Part shown: positions 44,101 to 53,918 of the stretch, in pieces
How the letters are laid out: each line of letters opens with the position of its first letter
Position numbering within the stretch: position 1 is the stretch's first letter
NCBI RefSeq assembly: GCF_023736155.1
Contig: NZ_JAMLJJ010000002.1
Span: 124,001 to 188,000, forward strand
Origin: Larsenimonas salina
Lineage (GTDB): Bacteria > Pseudomonadota > Gammaproteobacteria > Pseudomonadales > Halomonadaceae
Direction: 5' to 3'
DNA: 64,000 nucleotides
The notes under the pieces: generated by a model
Database searches by the model: none
What the model was told of the DNA's origin: nothing
Seen by the model: only the letters and a program-made list of their open reading frames with translations
Made by a program: the position numbers and the translations under genes

Positions 44101-45641
44101 CGCACCACGATATCTACTCGATCGAAGACCTGGCGCAGCTCATTTTCGATCTGAAGCAGGTCAACCCCACGGCTCAGATTTCGGTCAAGCTGGTGTCGGA
44201 GCCAGGCATTGGTACCATCGCGACAGGGGTGGCCAAGGCCTATGCGGATCTGATAACGGTCTCGGGGTACGACGGCGGTACAGCGGCCAGCCCGCTAACG
44301 TCGATCAAGCACGCAGGAAGCCCTTGGGAACTGGGTTTGCCCGAAGTGCACCAGGCGCTTCGGATCAATGGTTTGCGTGACAAGATCCGGCTTCAGACCG
44401 ATGGCGGCCTGAAAACCGGGCTCGATGTGATCAAGGCCGCTATCCTCGGCGCCGAAAGTTTCGGTTTCGGAACCGCACCGATGGTGGCGCTTGGCTGCAA
44501 ATACTTGCGTATTTGCCACTTGAACAACTGTGCCACCGGTGTTGCCACGCAGCACAAGGCGCTGCGCGATGAGCATTTCCGCGGCACGGTCGATATGGTC
44601 AAGCACTACTTCCGCTTCATTGCAGAAGAGGTGCGCGAGCTGATGGCGATGCTTGGTGTTACTCAGTTGGCCGATCTTATCGGGCGTACGGATCTGCTCG
44701 AGAAGATCGAGGGCACAACGGTGTCTCACGGCAAGCTCAATCTCGAGTCGCTTCTTCAAAACGACTGGGTGCCGAAAGACGCCCCGCAGTACTGCACGCA
44801 TGATCGCAATGACCCGCATGATAAGGGGGCCAAGAACCATGAAATCTTGGACGCGCTCAAAGCTTCGATCGATGCCAAGGCCGGTGGCGAGTTCAGCTTC
44901 AGTGTCACCAACTGCGACCGCTCCGTCGGGGCAATGACTTCAGGCTACATCGCCAAGCGCTACGGTGAGGCGGGGCTTGAGGATGCACCAATCACATTGC
45001 GGCTGAGCGGTGTCAGCGGCCAAAGCTTTGGTGTCTGGAACGCACGCGGGCTCAACATGTACCTCGAAGGCGATGCCAACGATTACGTCGGCAAGGGCAT
45101 GAACGGGGGCAAGCTTGTGGTGACGCCGCCGAAGGAAAGCCTGTTCAAGAGTCAGGACACCGCGATCATCGGCAACACCTGCCTCTATGGGGCCACAGGT
45201 GGCACGCTTTACGCCTCAGGGACTGCCGGAGAGCGTTTTGGGGTGCGTAACTCAGGCGCGCACGCCGTGATCGAGGGCGCAGGCGATCACTGCTGCGAGT
45301 ACATGACCGGTGGCCTGGTCTGTGTGCTGGGTGAGACAGGGCTCAACTTCGGTGCCGGCATGACCGGCGGCTTTGCCTATGTGCTCGACTTGAATCGCAA
45401 CTTTGTCGACCGCTATAACCATGAATTGGTGGAAATTCATCGCGTCAATACCGAGGCGATGGAAGCGTATCGTCGTCACCTGCGCGAGGTGATTTCCGCC
45501 TACGTCGAAGAGACCGGGTCACGCTGGGGCGCTGAGATCCTGGATGATTTTTCCGACTATGTGCGCCATTTCTGGCTGGTCAAGCCCAAGGCGGCCAGCT
45601 TGAACGGTCTATTGGCCGAGTCGCGTCGTCGTCCGGAATAA
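41187..45641 (+). CDS. gltB: Glutamate synthase (NADPH) large subunit
   Basis: Transfers the amide nitrogen of glutamine to 2-oxoglutarate, giving two glutamates; with glutamine synthetase it assimilates ammonium. About 1484 residues. A short propeptide is cleaved to expose the catalytic Cys of CGFGLIAH (class II amidotransferase, to about residue 420). The central domain, the FMN-binding synthase domain ([14 protein letters not shown]) and the 3Fe-4S cysteines in [12 protein letters not shown] follow. The C-terminal beta-helix has many GG repeats. AGAGG lies 7 bp before ATG 41187; in-frame starts at 41169, 41172 and 41190 are alternatives. Confidence 0.97.
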   Translation: MMRGLHRPGEFRDNCGFGLIAHMEGQASHHLLQTAIESLTCMTHRGGINSDGKTGDGCGLLIKMPDAFMRAKAEEALGETLGAQYAVGCVFFPNDDHKEAHARAVLENELTARGIVVHGWRDVPVNSDVCGPIARDCQPRIRQLFVAPNGARSDDMAFNVDLFMARRHAEEKLASDDEFYICSLSSKVISYKGLMMPVDLSTFYPDLSDERLTTSICVFHQRFSTNTAPRWHLAQPFRFMAHNGEINTIEANRSWANARKENFVNEHLSDIQELNEIVNTTGSDSSSMDNMLEVLLTGGMDLYKAVRLMVPPAWQNVETMDGQLKAFYEYNSMHMEAWDGPAGIVLTDGRHAVCMLDRNGLRPARWLMTRNGYITLSSEIGVWSYKPEDVVAKGRVGPGQILSVDTETGEVLHTHDIDERLKASYPYKTWLKEQANYLESALTELARFQPMDADQLKVYEKMFLVSFEERDQVLRPLAEAGQEAVGSMGDDTPMAVLSRQPRLLSDYFRQKFAQVTNPPIDPIRESIVMSLETCLGAEMNVFQASPEHAHRLVLTTPILSPRKFTAMTTQSSSGLECERFSMLYDPAHQGLKQALEGLCEAAEHAARNGKVLLVLSDLGLEKGQLPIHPALAVGAVHHHLAKKALRPRVNLIVETGYARDAHQMAVLFGVGATAIYPYLAYQVMADMYRAGEVLGDPADGRENYRRGMQKGIFKILSKMGISHIASYRGALLFEAVGLDSDVMGMCFPGMASRIEGTGFAEIQMQQELLAKDAWIPRKSTRHGGLLKYVHGYEYHAYNPDVVTVLQQAVQQGDYQKWKAFAKLVNERPVATIRDLLNLKPGEHAVPIEDVEPVEALLPRFDSAGMSLGALSPEAHEALAQAMNETGGRSNSGEGGEDPARYGTIKSSKIKQIASGRFGVTPAYLVNAEVLQIKVAQGAKPGEGGQLPGGKVNDLIARLRYAVPGVTLISPPPHHDIYSIEDLAQLIFDLKQVNPTAQISVKLVSEPGIGTIATGVAKAYADLITVSGYDGGTAASPLTSIKHAGSPWELGLPEVHQALRINGLRDKIRLQTDGGLKTGLDVIKAAILGAESFGFGTAPMVALGCKYLRICHLNNCATGVATQHKALRDEHFRGTVDMVKHYFRFIAEEVRELMAMLGVTQLADLIGRTDLLEKIEGTTVSHGKLNLESLLQNDWVPKDAPQYCTHDRNDPHDKGAKNHEILDALKASIDAKAGGEFSFSVTNCDRSVGAMTSGYIAKRYGEAGLEDAPITLRLSGVSGQSFGVWNARGLNMYLEGDANDYVGKGMNGGKLVVTPPKESLFKSQDTAIIGNTCLYGATGGTLYASGTAGERFGVRNSGAHAVIEGAGDHCCEYMTGGLVCVLGETGLNFGAGMTGGFAYVLDLNRNFVDRYNHELVEIHRVNTEAMEAYRRHLREVISAYVEETGSRWGAEILDDFSDYVRHFWLVKPKAASLNGLLAESRRRPE

Positions 45642-47072
<1,431 letters not shown>

Positions 47073-47102
47073 TGGCGATCAGTATGTAAGATGAGTGGTT
47101 TT

Positions 47103-47130
47103 AAAGGCTGCCTTATAGGCAGCCTTTTTT
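47103..47130 (+). terminator. Intrinsic terminator after gltBD
   Basis: AAAGGCTGCCT (47103-47113), TAT loop, AGGCAGCCTTT (47117-47127) and T to 47130. An 11-bp perfect stem ends the gltBD operon 30 bp after gltD. Confidence 0.94.
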
Positions 47131-47333
47131 ATGCACAGTCCAGCCTAGCTCGAAAGAGTGAATGACGTCAGTATATTAAGCTCACAAAGAAGTGGCCGAT
47201 AACGCAGGTGAGTGATAACAATGGTAGTAAAAGTGGCTTTCCCGATTGGGTGCCATGTCCTGGTTTTTTCGGTCATTCAAGCCGTCCTCTTTTCTGACGC
47301 TAGAGGCTAACCCCGTGGGAATCGAACAGTAAC

Positions 47334-47780
47334 GTGTACGTTTTTTGTCTAAAGCGTTTGGTCCAGGTAGGGTTACTCTTTTTCATGCTGCTGGGCAGCG
47401 CCAAGGGCGCTCAGCACGAAGAGACCATTGTACTGATCGCCAATAAGCAAAGCAGTTTTGCCTCACTCAGTACCGAGAGTGTCAGAGCTATCTTTGCCAT
47501 GCGCCTTAGAACATTTCCTGGGGGGCGGGCTGCGCACGTCTTTGTGTTGCCCGATAATAATCCCTTGCACGATGTCTTCTGCAAACAGCTCTTGAACGTC
47601 TACCCGCACCAGTTGCGCCTCGCCTGGGATCGTGCCGTATTCTCAGGTACAGGCCAGGCGCCCAATACGGTTGAATCAATCAGTGACATGCTCGACCTGG
47701 TGGCTACCACGCCAGGAGGGATCGGTTATGTAAAGAAAGGACAGGCGGATGACCGTGTGCGCATCATATCGTTGGATTGA
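47334..47780 (+). CDS. Small periplasmic PstS-like (phosphate-binding-protein-like) protein
   Basis: A 148-residue exported protein with a signal peptide (hydrophobic 8-22, cut near AKG-AQ). The mature part, beginning ETIVLIANKQSSFASLSTESVRAIFAMRLRTFPGG, resembles the first lobe of PstS-type substrate-binding proteins, and GIGYVKKGQ near the end is also PstS-like. It is much shorter than a true ABC binding protein and no ABC genes are nearby, so it is probably not a transporter part. The GTG start at 47334 has no good ribosome site. Its last 32 bp overlap the porin-like gene. I infer a sensory or envelope role in the cassette. Confidence 0.7.
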   Translation: MYVFCLKRLVQVGLLFFMLLGSAKGAQHEETIVLIANKQSSFASLSTESVRAIFAMRLRTFPGGRAAHVFVLPDNNPLHDVFCKQLLNVYPHQLRLAWDRAVFSGTGQAPNTVESISDMLDLVATTPGGIGYVKKGQADDRVRIISLD

Positions 47781-48954
47781 AAAAAGCCTTTACGGCGCGT
47801 TATTGCTCATGTGTTCTGCATACGCCAAGGCTCAACCGCTCGAAAACGCCTGGGAAACGTTCCAGGTGCATGGTTTTCTGAGTCAGGCGCTCGTGGTGTC
47901 GAGCGCCAATGATTTTTTTGGGCCCAGCAGCTCGAGTGGCGGCAGCCTCGAATTTTATGAGCTGGGTCTGAATGCATCGATGCGACCGACCGACAATCTG
48001 TTGATGTCGGCACAGGTGCTGAGCCGGCGCGCGGGAGGCGACGCCAGCGATGCATCCCCAAAGCTTGATTACGGTCTGATCGATTACCAGATTCATTCAG
48101 ACGTTGATGAAACGTTTGGTATTAAAGTGGGTCGTGTAAAAAATCCGTTTGGATTCTATAACCAGACTCGAGATGTTCCTTTTACTCGGCCAAGTATCCT
48201 GCTGCCTCAGTCAATTTACTTTGACCGGACACGTGCTCAATCGCTGTCAGGCGATGGGATTGTTGGTTACTTCGATCATCGGTTCGATGACAGCAGCATT
48301 CGCTTCCAGTTGGGCTGGGGGGTGCCTCAGGTCGATGAAGATGTCGAAGATACGGTGTTGATGGACATCTTGCCGGGGTCGCTAGAGGCTGAACCTTCGC
48401 TGATCTCACAGCTGCTTTATGAATACGATGGCGGACGATTCGTTGCGGCACTGACGTATGCAGAGGTCAAGGCGGATTATAAATCAAGCGTTGATGCGCT
48501 GGGTGATGGCCGCTTCAGCTATACGCCCATCGTTCTATCGCTTCAGTACAATAGCCTCAATTGGAGCCTTACCTCCGAATATGCCTACCGCGATCGAAAA
48601 CTCAGTCATATGGGTAACGATTTACTTAACGTAAATACGATAGGTGAGAGTTGGTATGTGCAATACGTCTATCGATTCAATAGCGATTGGCAAGGTCTTC
48701 TGCGCTACGACGTCATGATTTCGGACAGGGACGATCCTGATGGTCACGCGTTTGAGGCGGCGGGGTTCGGGAAAAGCTACTCACGCTATGCCTATGACCA
48801 TACGGTTGGGGTGCAATGGTCGGCAACGTCTCAATTTTTGCTGTCTGCCGAATATCATAACGTCGAAGGAACCGGTTGGCTGCTTAATGCCGAGCGTGAA
48901 AGCGAATCCAAGTACTGGGGATTGTTTCTGCTTCAAGCCTCATACCGTTTTTAA
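47749..48954 (+). CDS. Porin-like outer-membrane beta-barrel protein
   Basis: 401 residues with a signal peptide (cut near AYAKA-QP, about 28). A barrel of short amphipathic strands ends in QASYRF, with the C-terminal Phe expected for BamA substrates. Blocks such as VHGFLSQALV near the N-terminus and IKVGRVKNPFGFYNQTRDVPFTRP are of the phosphate-selective/general porin kind. The substrate is unknown. It overlaps the upstream gene by 32 bp and its stop shares a base with an ATG of the next gene (TAATG), so the genes are translated together. Confidence 0.78.
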   Translation: MTVCASYRWIEKSLYGALLLMCSAYAKAQPLENAWETFQVHGFLSQALVVSSANDFFGPSSSSGGSLEFYELGLNASMRPTDNLLMSAQVLSRRAGGDASDASPKLDYGLIDYQIHSDVDETFGIKVGRVKNPFGFYNQTRDVPFTRPSILLPQSIYFDRTRAQSLSGDGIVGYFDHRFDDSSIRFQLGWGVPQVDEDVEDTVLMDILPGSLEAEPSLISQLLYEYDGGRFVAALTYAEVKADYKSSVDALGDGRFSYTPIVLSLQYNSLNWSLTSEYAYRDRKLSHMGNDLLNVNTIGESWYVQYVYRFNSDWQGLLRYDVMISDRDDPDGHAFEAAGFGKSYSRYAYDHTVGVQWSATSQFLLSAEYHNVEGTGWLLNAERESESKYWGLFLLQASYRF

Positions 48955-48965
48955 TGAGGCAAAAG

Positions 48966-51773
48966 ATGCGGTTTCTGAAAAGTGCGCCCAGGTTTTCAAG
49001 TCTTAGGCTCAAGGTGCTCTTCGCCACCTCGGTGATTCTTGTTCTTCTGGCTCTGACCTTTTATCGCGTCAGTCAGATGGAGCTCGAGGGGCAGCTGAAC
49101 GAGCGCCAGCTTCTCAGTTACCAGCGCCAGCAGCTGGATATCGTCAATGCCTTAAATAATTCTGAAGCCAGTTTGAAACATATGGCGAGCATACTGGCGG
49201 CGACGCAGGGGCTTGGTGAGTCGGTCGAATTCACGGACCGCACGCGGCTGGATGACAAGATCGTGGCGCAGTGGCCCACACTTCAGCTTGATGTGGGTGT
49301 GGATGAGGTCAAGGTGTTTGATCGCCAAAGCCGTCAACTGGCGCAAAGAGGGCATGTCGCAACACCTGACAACAGTAGAGAGCATTTTTTCAGCTATTGG
49401 GTCCAAAAGGTGCTAGAGAAAGAACAGCCTTTATCCCGGCTGGTTTGCCGCACCACATGCCGACAATACGCCTTCTCCCCGATTCTTCGGGGAGGGCAAA
49501 GTGTTGGCGTGATCATGCTATCCGTGTCCATTGCCGATATCGCACGTTACATCAATATCAACAAGAAAAGCGCGCTGGCCATCATGGTCGACAACGTTTA
49601 CTCCAGTAGCTCCGAGGAGCTGCCTGCCTGGGGCGCCAACGTGGTGGCCGCCACCGACCGGGCAACTACCCTCGAACGTTTGGCTCTGTGGTCAACTCAG
49701 TATGACAAGAACGCTCTGCGCAAAAGCCCGGTACGCGTTCGTTTCGACGATCAGTACTACCATCTGATGGCCTTCCCCTTAAATGATCAGCTAAATGGGC
49801 TCAATAATACCGCCTACGTTGTAATCATCTCGGACATCACTGAAAGCTACTCGAGTATTCAGTCCGATTCCCGGCGTGTGTTCATGATCGCGATACTTGG
49901 CTGGTTATTGGCTGAAATGGCGGTGTTTCTTCTTTTGTGGCGGCCAATGTCGAATCTAAGACGGGTGATTGGGTCGCTGCCCTTATTGTCTCAAAGCCGG
50001 TTTCATGAGTTTTCGGAGGCGGTGCAATTAAAAGGGCGCGTAAGAGATGAGGTTGGCACACTGCAGCGGACGGCCATTGAGGTGGCCAGTCAGCTTCAAC
50101 GTCTCCAGCAGGCCCTTTATAAAAGCAATGATGACCTGACCCAACACGTCAAGGAGCTGGCCCACGAGAAAGAGTTCGTGGATCGGCTGCTGTTTACCGC
50201 CAATGCGTTCATTGTCACGCATAGCGAGACGTCCGGCATCGTGCTTGCCAACCAGTTCGCGCTTGGCAAGCTTTCCTGCCCCATGACTGAGTTGAAGGGG
50301 CGATGCTTCAGGGATGTATTTCTTCAGGTCGAAAGCTTCGATTACGGCAATGTCTCCTTTCATACCGAAAGCCGTGTGCCAGGCAAGAAGGACATGGTCA
50401 TCGAGTGGTATCACTCGCCGATCCAGAATCTGTCCGATGATGAAGAGGGGTATTGGGTTTCCGTCGGGGTCGACATTACCGAGAAAAAGGCGGCCGAGTC
50501 TCGCTTGATCTGGCTGGCCAACAGGGACCCGTTAACAGGCCTTTATAACCGCCGCTATTTCAATGTGTGCCTTCAACAATCACTCGAGGCCAAGGCATCG
50601 GGTGCCGTCTTCTATCTGGATCTGGATCAGTTCAAGGAAGTGAACGAACTCAGCGGCCATGGCGCCGGCGATCGTCTGCTGTCGATGGTTGCCCAAAAAT
50701 TGACCCAACTTCTGCCGGAAGAAGCCGTCATTGCCCGGTTGGGAGGCGATGAATTCGCGGTTTTGCTGGAAGGTTATGACTGTGAGCGTGCGGTCACGGT
50801 GGCCCGCAGCATCAATAGCGGTCTCTCGGACATCAATTTCATCATCGAGGAGCGTCGACACCGCGCCATGGCGAGCATCGGTGTCGCCATCTACCCCGAG
50901 CACGGTGATACCACCGAGGCCATCATGGCAAACGCTGATTGCGCCATGTACATCGCCAAGGAAAACCCGTTACGCGATTGGTACGTCACCACAGCCCAGG
51001 ATCTTGATAAGGCCATGCTGGAAGATCGGGTCTACTGGAATGATCTGATCAAGGCCGCGCTGGATGAAAAGCGGTTTGAATTCTTTGTGCAGCCAATCAT
51101 GACAATTGCGAGCGAGGATGTGCGGCACTACGAGCTTCTGTTGCGTCTTCCGGATGGCGACGGCGGTTTTTTCTCACCCGGCCAGTTCATTCCGGTGGCT
51201 GAGCGTAATGGGCGCATCATCGATATTGACCGCCACGTTATCGATGCGGGCGTGCGGTACCTATCAGGTCTTGGCGATATTTCGATGTCCATCAATATCT
51301 CGGGTAAATCACTTCGAGATCAGGATCTTGCGCAGTATCTCGAGACATGCCTGGCCACGCATGGGGCCGATCCCGCTCGGCTAATCATCGAAATTACCGA
51401 AACCGAGGCAGTCATCGACTTCGGACTTGCGCAGGCGACACTAAGCAAAATTAAGTCGCTTGGGTGTTCAATTGCCCTAGACGATTTTGGCTCGGGGTTC
51501 AGTAGCTTCAAGTATTTGAATCAGCTTCCCTCTGACTATGTAAAGATCGATGGTGAATTCATTATCAATTTGTACAAATCGTCAGAAAACAAGATTATTG
51601 TTTCTGCCATCGCTGAAGTATGTCGCTCATTCGGTAAGCAGGTTATTGCCGAATTTGTGGAAGACAAGGCGACATTCGATTATTTAAAAGCGATTGGCGT
51701 GGAGTACGCACAGGGGTACTGGGTAGGTCGCCCCGCTCATATAGATACAATTACAAGGCCATATAATGAATAG
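48966..51773 (+). CDS. Membrane-bound PAS-GGDEF-EAL c-di-GMP enzyme
   Basis: Probable c-di-GMP signalling protein of 935 residues. TM1 is at about 17-34, a periplasmic sensor at about 35-305 and TM2 at about 306-325 (VFMIAILGWLLAEMAVFLLLW). A helical linker leads to a PAS-like domain (about 405-515), a GGDEF domain with intact GGDEF (593-597), and an EAL domain. The EAL signature reads ELLLR (Glu 723), with NISGKSL, EITETEAV, DDFGSGFSS (from 839) and KIDGEF. No RxxD inhibitory site precedes GGDEF. Residues for both synthesis and hydrolysis seem present. The start is ATG 48966 with GAGG 6 bp upstream; ATG 48954 is an alternative. It overlaps the next gene by 8 bp. Confidence 0.9.
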   Translation: MRFLKSAPRFSSLRLKVLFATSVILVLLALTFYRVSQMELEGQLNERQLLSYQRQQLDIVNALNNSEASLKHMASILAATQGLGESVEFTDRTRLDDKIVAQWPTLQLDVGVDEVKVFDRQSRQLAQRGHVATPDNSREHFFSYWVQKVLEKEQPLSRLVCRTTCRQYAFSPILRGGQSVGVIMLSVSIADIARYININKKSALAIMVDNVYSSSSEELPAWGANVVAATDRATTLERLALWSTQYDKNALRKSPVRVRFDDQYYHLMAFPLNDQLNGLNNTAYVVIISDITESYSSIQSDSRRVFMIAILGWLLAEMAVFLLLWRPMSNLRRVIGSLPLLSQSRFHEFSEAVQLKGRVRDEVGTLQRTAIEVASQLQRLQQALYKSNDDLTQHVKELAHEKEFVDRLLFTANAFIVTHSETSGIVLANQFALGKLSCPMTELKGRCFRDVFLQVESFDYGNVSFHTESRVPGKKDMVIEWYHSPIQNLSDDEEGYWVSVGVDITEKKAAESRLIWLANRDPLTGLYNRRYFNVCLQQSLEAKASGAVFYLDLDQFKEVNELSGHGAGDRLLSMVAQKLTQLLPEEAVIARLGGDEFAVLLEGYDCERAVTVARSINSGLSDINFIIEERRHRAMASIGVAIYPEHGDTTEAIMANADCAMYIAKENPLRDWYVTTAQDLDKAMLEDRVYWNDLIKAALDEKRFEFFVQPIMTIASEDVRHYELLLRLPDGDGGFFSPGQFIPVAERNGRIIDIDRHVIDAGVRYLSGLGDISMSINISGKSLRDQDLAQYLETCLATHGADPARLIIEITETEAVIDFGLAQATLSKIKSLGCSIALDDFGSGFSSFKYLNQLPSDYVKIDGEFIINLYKSSENKIIVSAIAEVCRSFGKQVIAEFVEDKATFDYLKAIGVEYAQGYWVGRPAHIDTITRPYNE

Positions 51774-52530
51774 GGAAGCGATAGACTTCTTTCTCGAAAA
51801 TTTCGAGTTTTTGATTGCAAGTCGCTACGATGATTATATTTCCGGATGCTCGCTAAGGCGCAATATATACCACGACAAGTTCGGCTATCTCTCGGGCGAT
51901 AACATAGAAGACGAGTGGGATGTTTTTGACGATAAAGCCGTTCACTTCATTATTCGGCATAAAAAAAGCCAGACGCCCATCGGTTACTTTCGAATTGTCA
52001 CTCCCGTAGAGGGAAAGGGCTTGCCCATTCAGCATCTGCTTGAAAACAATTTCGATGACCAGCGCGACCCATCCACGTTTTCTGTCGATACCATTTGCGA
52101 GCTGTCTCGGTTCTCTCTCCTTACCAGTACGCTTTACCAAAAGCGAGGCTTCGACTTCCTCGAAACCACGGCCGAACGAGAATGCTTTCGTCATGCCCGC
52201 GACGCCCTCTGGATCGGCATGGGCTCGGTCGCAAGCCTACTGGAACGCTATCACGGTTTTGCACTGATCGAGCCTCGGTTCGCACGATTGATCAAGGGGT
52301 CGCATGTGCGTTTCGAGCGCGTTGGCAGCTTTCAGGACCTTTACGGTCAGCGTGCGCCTTACTACATCAATTATCATGAATTGATCACGTCATTACCCGA
52401 AGCGTCGCTTTACATGATGGAAGCCATCAAGGCGCGTATCGCCCCCAAGTACTATCAGGAATTTCTAGAGCTCAGCTCGGACGCAACGTTCAGTTGGCGT
52501 AACGCGTTTCTAAGCAAGGCGCTCGAGTAA
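51766..52530 (+). CDS. LuxI/FeeM-like N-acyl transferase (PEP-CTERM/exosortase-associated acyltransferase type)
   Basis: 254-residue GNAT-fold protein of the group containing AHL synthases, FeeM N-acyl amino acid synthases and exosortase-associated acyltransferases. Seen are RRNIYHDKFGYL (31-42), EDEWDVFDDKAVHFI (48-62), PIGYFRIVTP (71-80) and CELSRFSL (111-118), the Glu-x-x-Arg block shared by these enzymes. It is expected to join a fatty-acyl chain (from ACP or CoA) to an amino acid or related amine. No LuxR-type receptor, exosortase or PEP-CTERM protein is in the window. It is the last gene of the four-gene operon. The product is unknown. Confidence 0.72.
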   Translation: MNREAIDFFLENFEFLIASRYDDYISGCSLRRNIYHDKFGYLSGDNIEDEWDVFDDKAVHFIIRHKKSQTPIGYFRIVTPVEGKGLPIQHLLENNFDDQRDPSTFSVDTICELSRFSLLTSTLYQKRGFDFLETTAERECFRHARDALWIGMGSVASLLERYHGFALIEPRFARLIKGSHVRFERVGSFQDLYGQRAPYYINYHELITSLPEASLYMMEAIKARIAPKYYQEFLELSSDATFSWRNAFLSKALE

Positions 52531-52558
52531 GCCTGATCCGCCTCGAACTTGAACAGGT

Positions 52559-53563
52559 TCAGGGCTTTAGCTTTCCACGAACAATCATTCGCGTACCTCC
52601 TCCCACATCATGGCGCGTCGCCTGAAGCGCCATGGACAGAGCCCTCGCCGCCATTTCGTCGGTATCAAGCCGCATGCAGGGAATATGCATCCCGAACACA
52701 TCGGCAAGACCAACCTCATCGATGCTGAAAAGGGTGATGCCGCGCCCCGGGTAAAGCTTTTGTTCCGCGCAGGCTTTCAGAATGCCCAGTGAAATCTGAT
52801 TGTTGATGCCGATAATCCCCTTCGGGGGCGGGGCTTCCTGCAGACGCTGTTTCATGAGGTGATACGCTGGGTCCATCGTGAAATCCGCGTAGCGGACGTC
52901 GACCTGAGCTGCACTCCCCAGCGCTTCGCGTATGCCTGACGTGCGGCCAATGGACACCAGCGAGTCCGAGGGGCCGGACACCACCAGGACGTCGTCGATG
53001 GACTGATCGATCATCCATCGCCCCGCCTGATACCCGCAGTCCAGGTTGTCTATATAGACCCCCCCGAAATGCGGCACATTGATTTCACGGTCCACCAGGA
53101 TCAACGGAATCCGCGCCGCCTCAAGGGCCTCAAGCCACTGTGGCTGTCGAGTCTGATACATCACATCGGATGAGATGACCGACAGGATGATGGCATCGAC
53201 CTTCTGCGCGATCAGACGATGAATGATCCGGTTTTCCTGAGCCTCTGACTCGAATGAGTCATACATCACGATATCGATGTCTTCCTCAAACCCCAGGCGA
53301 TTGATCGAACTTGCGATTCGACCGAAGAACGGATTGTCCATGTCGGGGCTGACTACCCCGATCCGCCGTGCTGTGGGCGCGTTCTGGGTCGAGGCGGGCG
53401 CACGCTTGGGGCGATAGCCAAGCTCGGCGGCCGTACGCAGTACGTGATCGAGCGTGTCCGTTCGCAGCCGTTCGGGGTTCGAGAACGCTCGGGATACGGT
53501 AATCCGGCTGACACCGGCGGCGTCAGCGACAGCGTCAAGAGTGATACGAGAAGAAGCGCACAT
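52559..53563 (-). CDS. LacI-family transcriptional regulator of the polyol operon
   Basis: 334 residues. The N-terminal helix-turn-helix is ITLDAVADAAGVSRITVSRAF (7-27), followed by the hinge helix. The periplasmic-binding-like effector domain begins RRIGVVSPDMDNPFFGRIASSIN. It has the features of a repressor released by a sugar or sugar alcohol. Start chosen at the ATG with first base 53563; a frame to 53599 is open. It is divergent from the polyol transport operon across a 355-bp AT-rich region with inverted repeats, so that operon is its likely target. Convergent with the acyltransferase gene, 28 bp apart. Confidence 0.9.
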   Translation of the reverse strand: MCASSRITLDAVADAAGVSRITVSRAFSNPERLRTDTLDHVLRTAAELGYRPKRAPASTQNAPTARRIGVVSPDMDNPFFGRIASSINRLGFEEDIDIVMYDSFESEAQENRIIHRLIAQKVDAIILSVISSDVMYQTRQPQWLEALEAARIPLILVDREINVPHFGGVYIDNLDCGYQAGRWMIDQSIDDVLVVSGPSDSLVSIGRTSGIREALGSAAQVDVRYADFTMDPAYHLMKQRLQEAPPPKGIIGINNQISLGILKACAEQKLYPGRGITLFSIDEVGLADVFGMHIPCMRLDTDEMAARALSMALQATRHDVGGGTRMIVRGKLKP

Positions 53564-53918
53564 AGAGGGAGTCCATTGAGAAAGTTTCAGCCGCATCAAT
53601 GGCCGTTTTATCCAAGAGTATCATTTTTATCATCGGGCTGGTGTTCGATCCGGTGTGCGACGAGATTAAGCGACTATTCTGTTTCAAGTTGTTGATTTTT
53701 AACTATATTTTATGATCATATGCGCCGATCTGTGTTCCTTTGATGCTCATTTAGGGGGGCTTTAATGAGATTTTTTATGGTTTAGTTATGATACCAAATG
53801 ATAAGTGAATCATTTTGTGTCCAGGTTCATGCTCTCCCTACTCGATGCTGAATCGTCTCAACGCCCTACGCGCGAGAGTGAGCCAGCGTCATAAAGAACG
53901 ATAAAGGAGACGCAGATC
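53564..53918. promoter_or_regulatory. AT-rich divergent control region of the LacI gene and polyol operon
   Basis: 355 bp without a gene, clearly AT-richer than its neighbours. It contains TTGTTG (53689-53694), 16 bp, TATGAT (53711-53716), a candidate promoter whose -10 lies in the palindrome TATGATCATA (53711-53720). A 20-bp inverted repeat follows at 53796-53815. A strong AAGGAGA ribosome site precedes the first operon gene. Confidence 0.5.
53796..53815. promoter_or_regulatory. 20-bp inverted repeat, candidate LacI-family operator
   Basis: AAATGAT-N6-ATCATTT, perfect 7-bp arms, 104 bp before the binding-protein start and just after a second possible -10 (TATGAT, 53787-53792). Its length fits a LacI-family dimer site, although it lacks the central CG typical of many. 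Confidence 0.5.
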
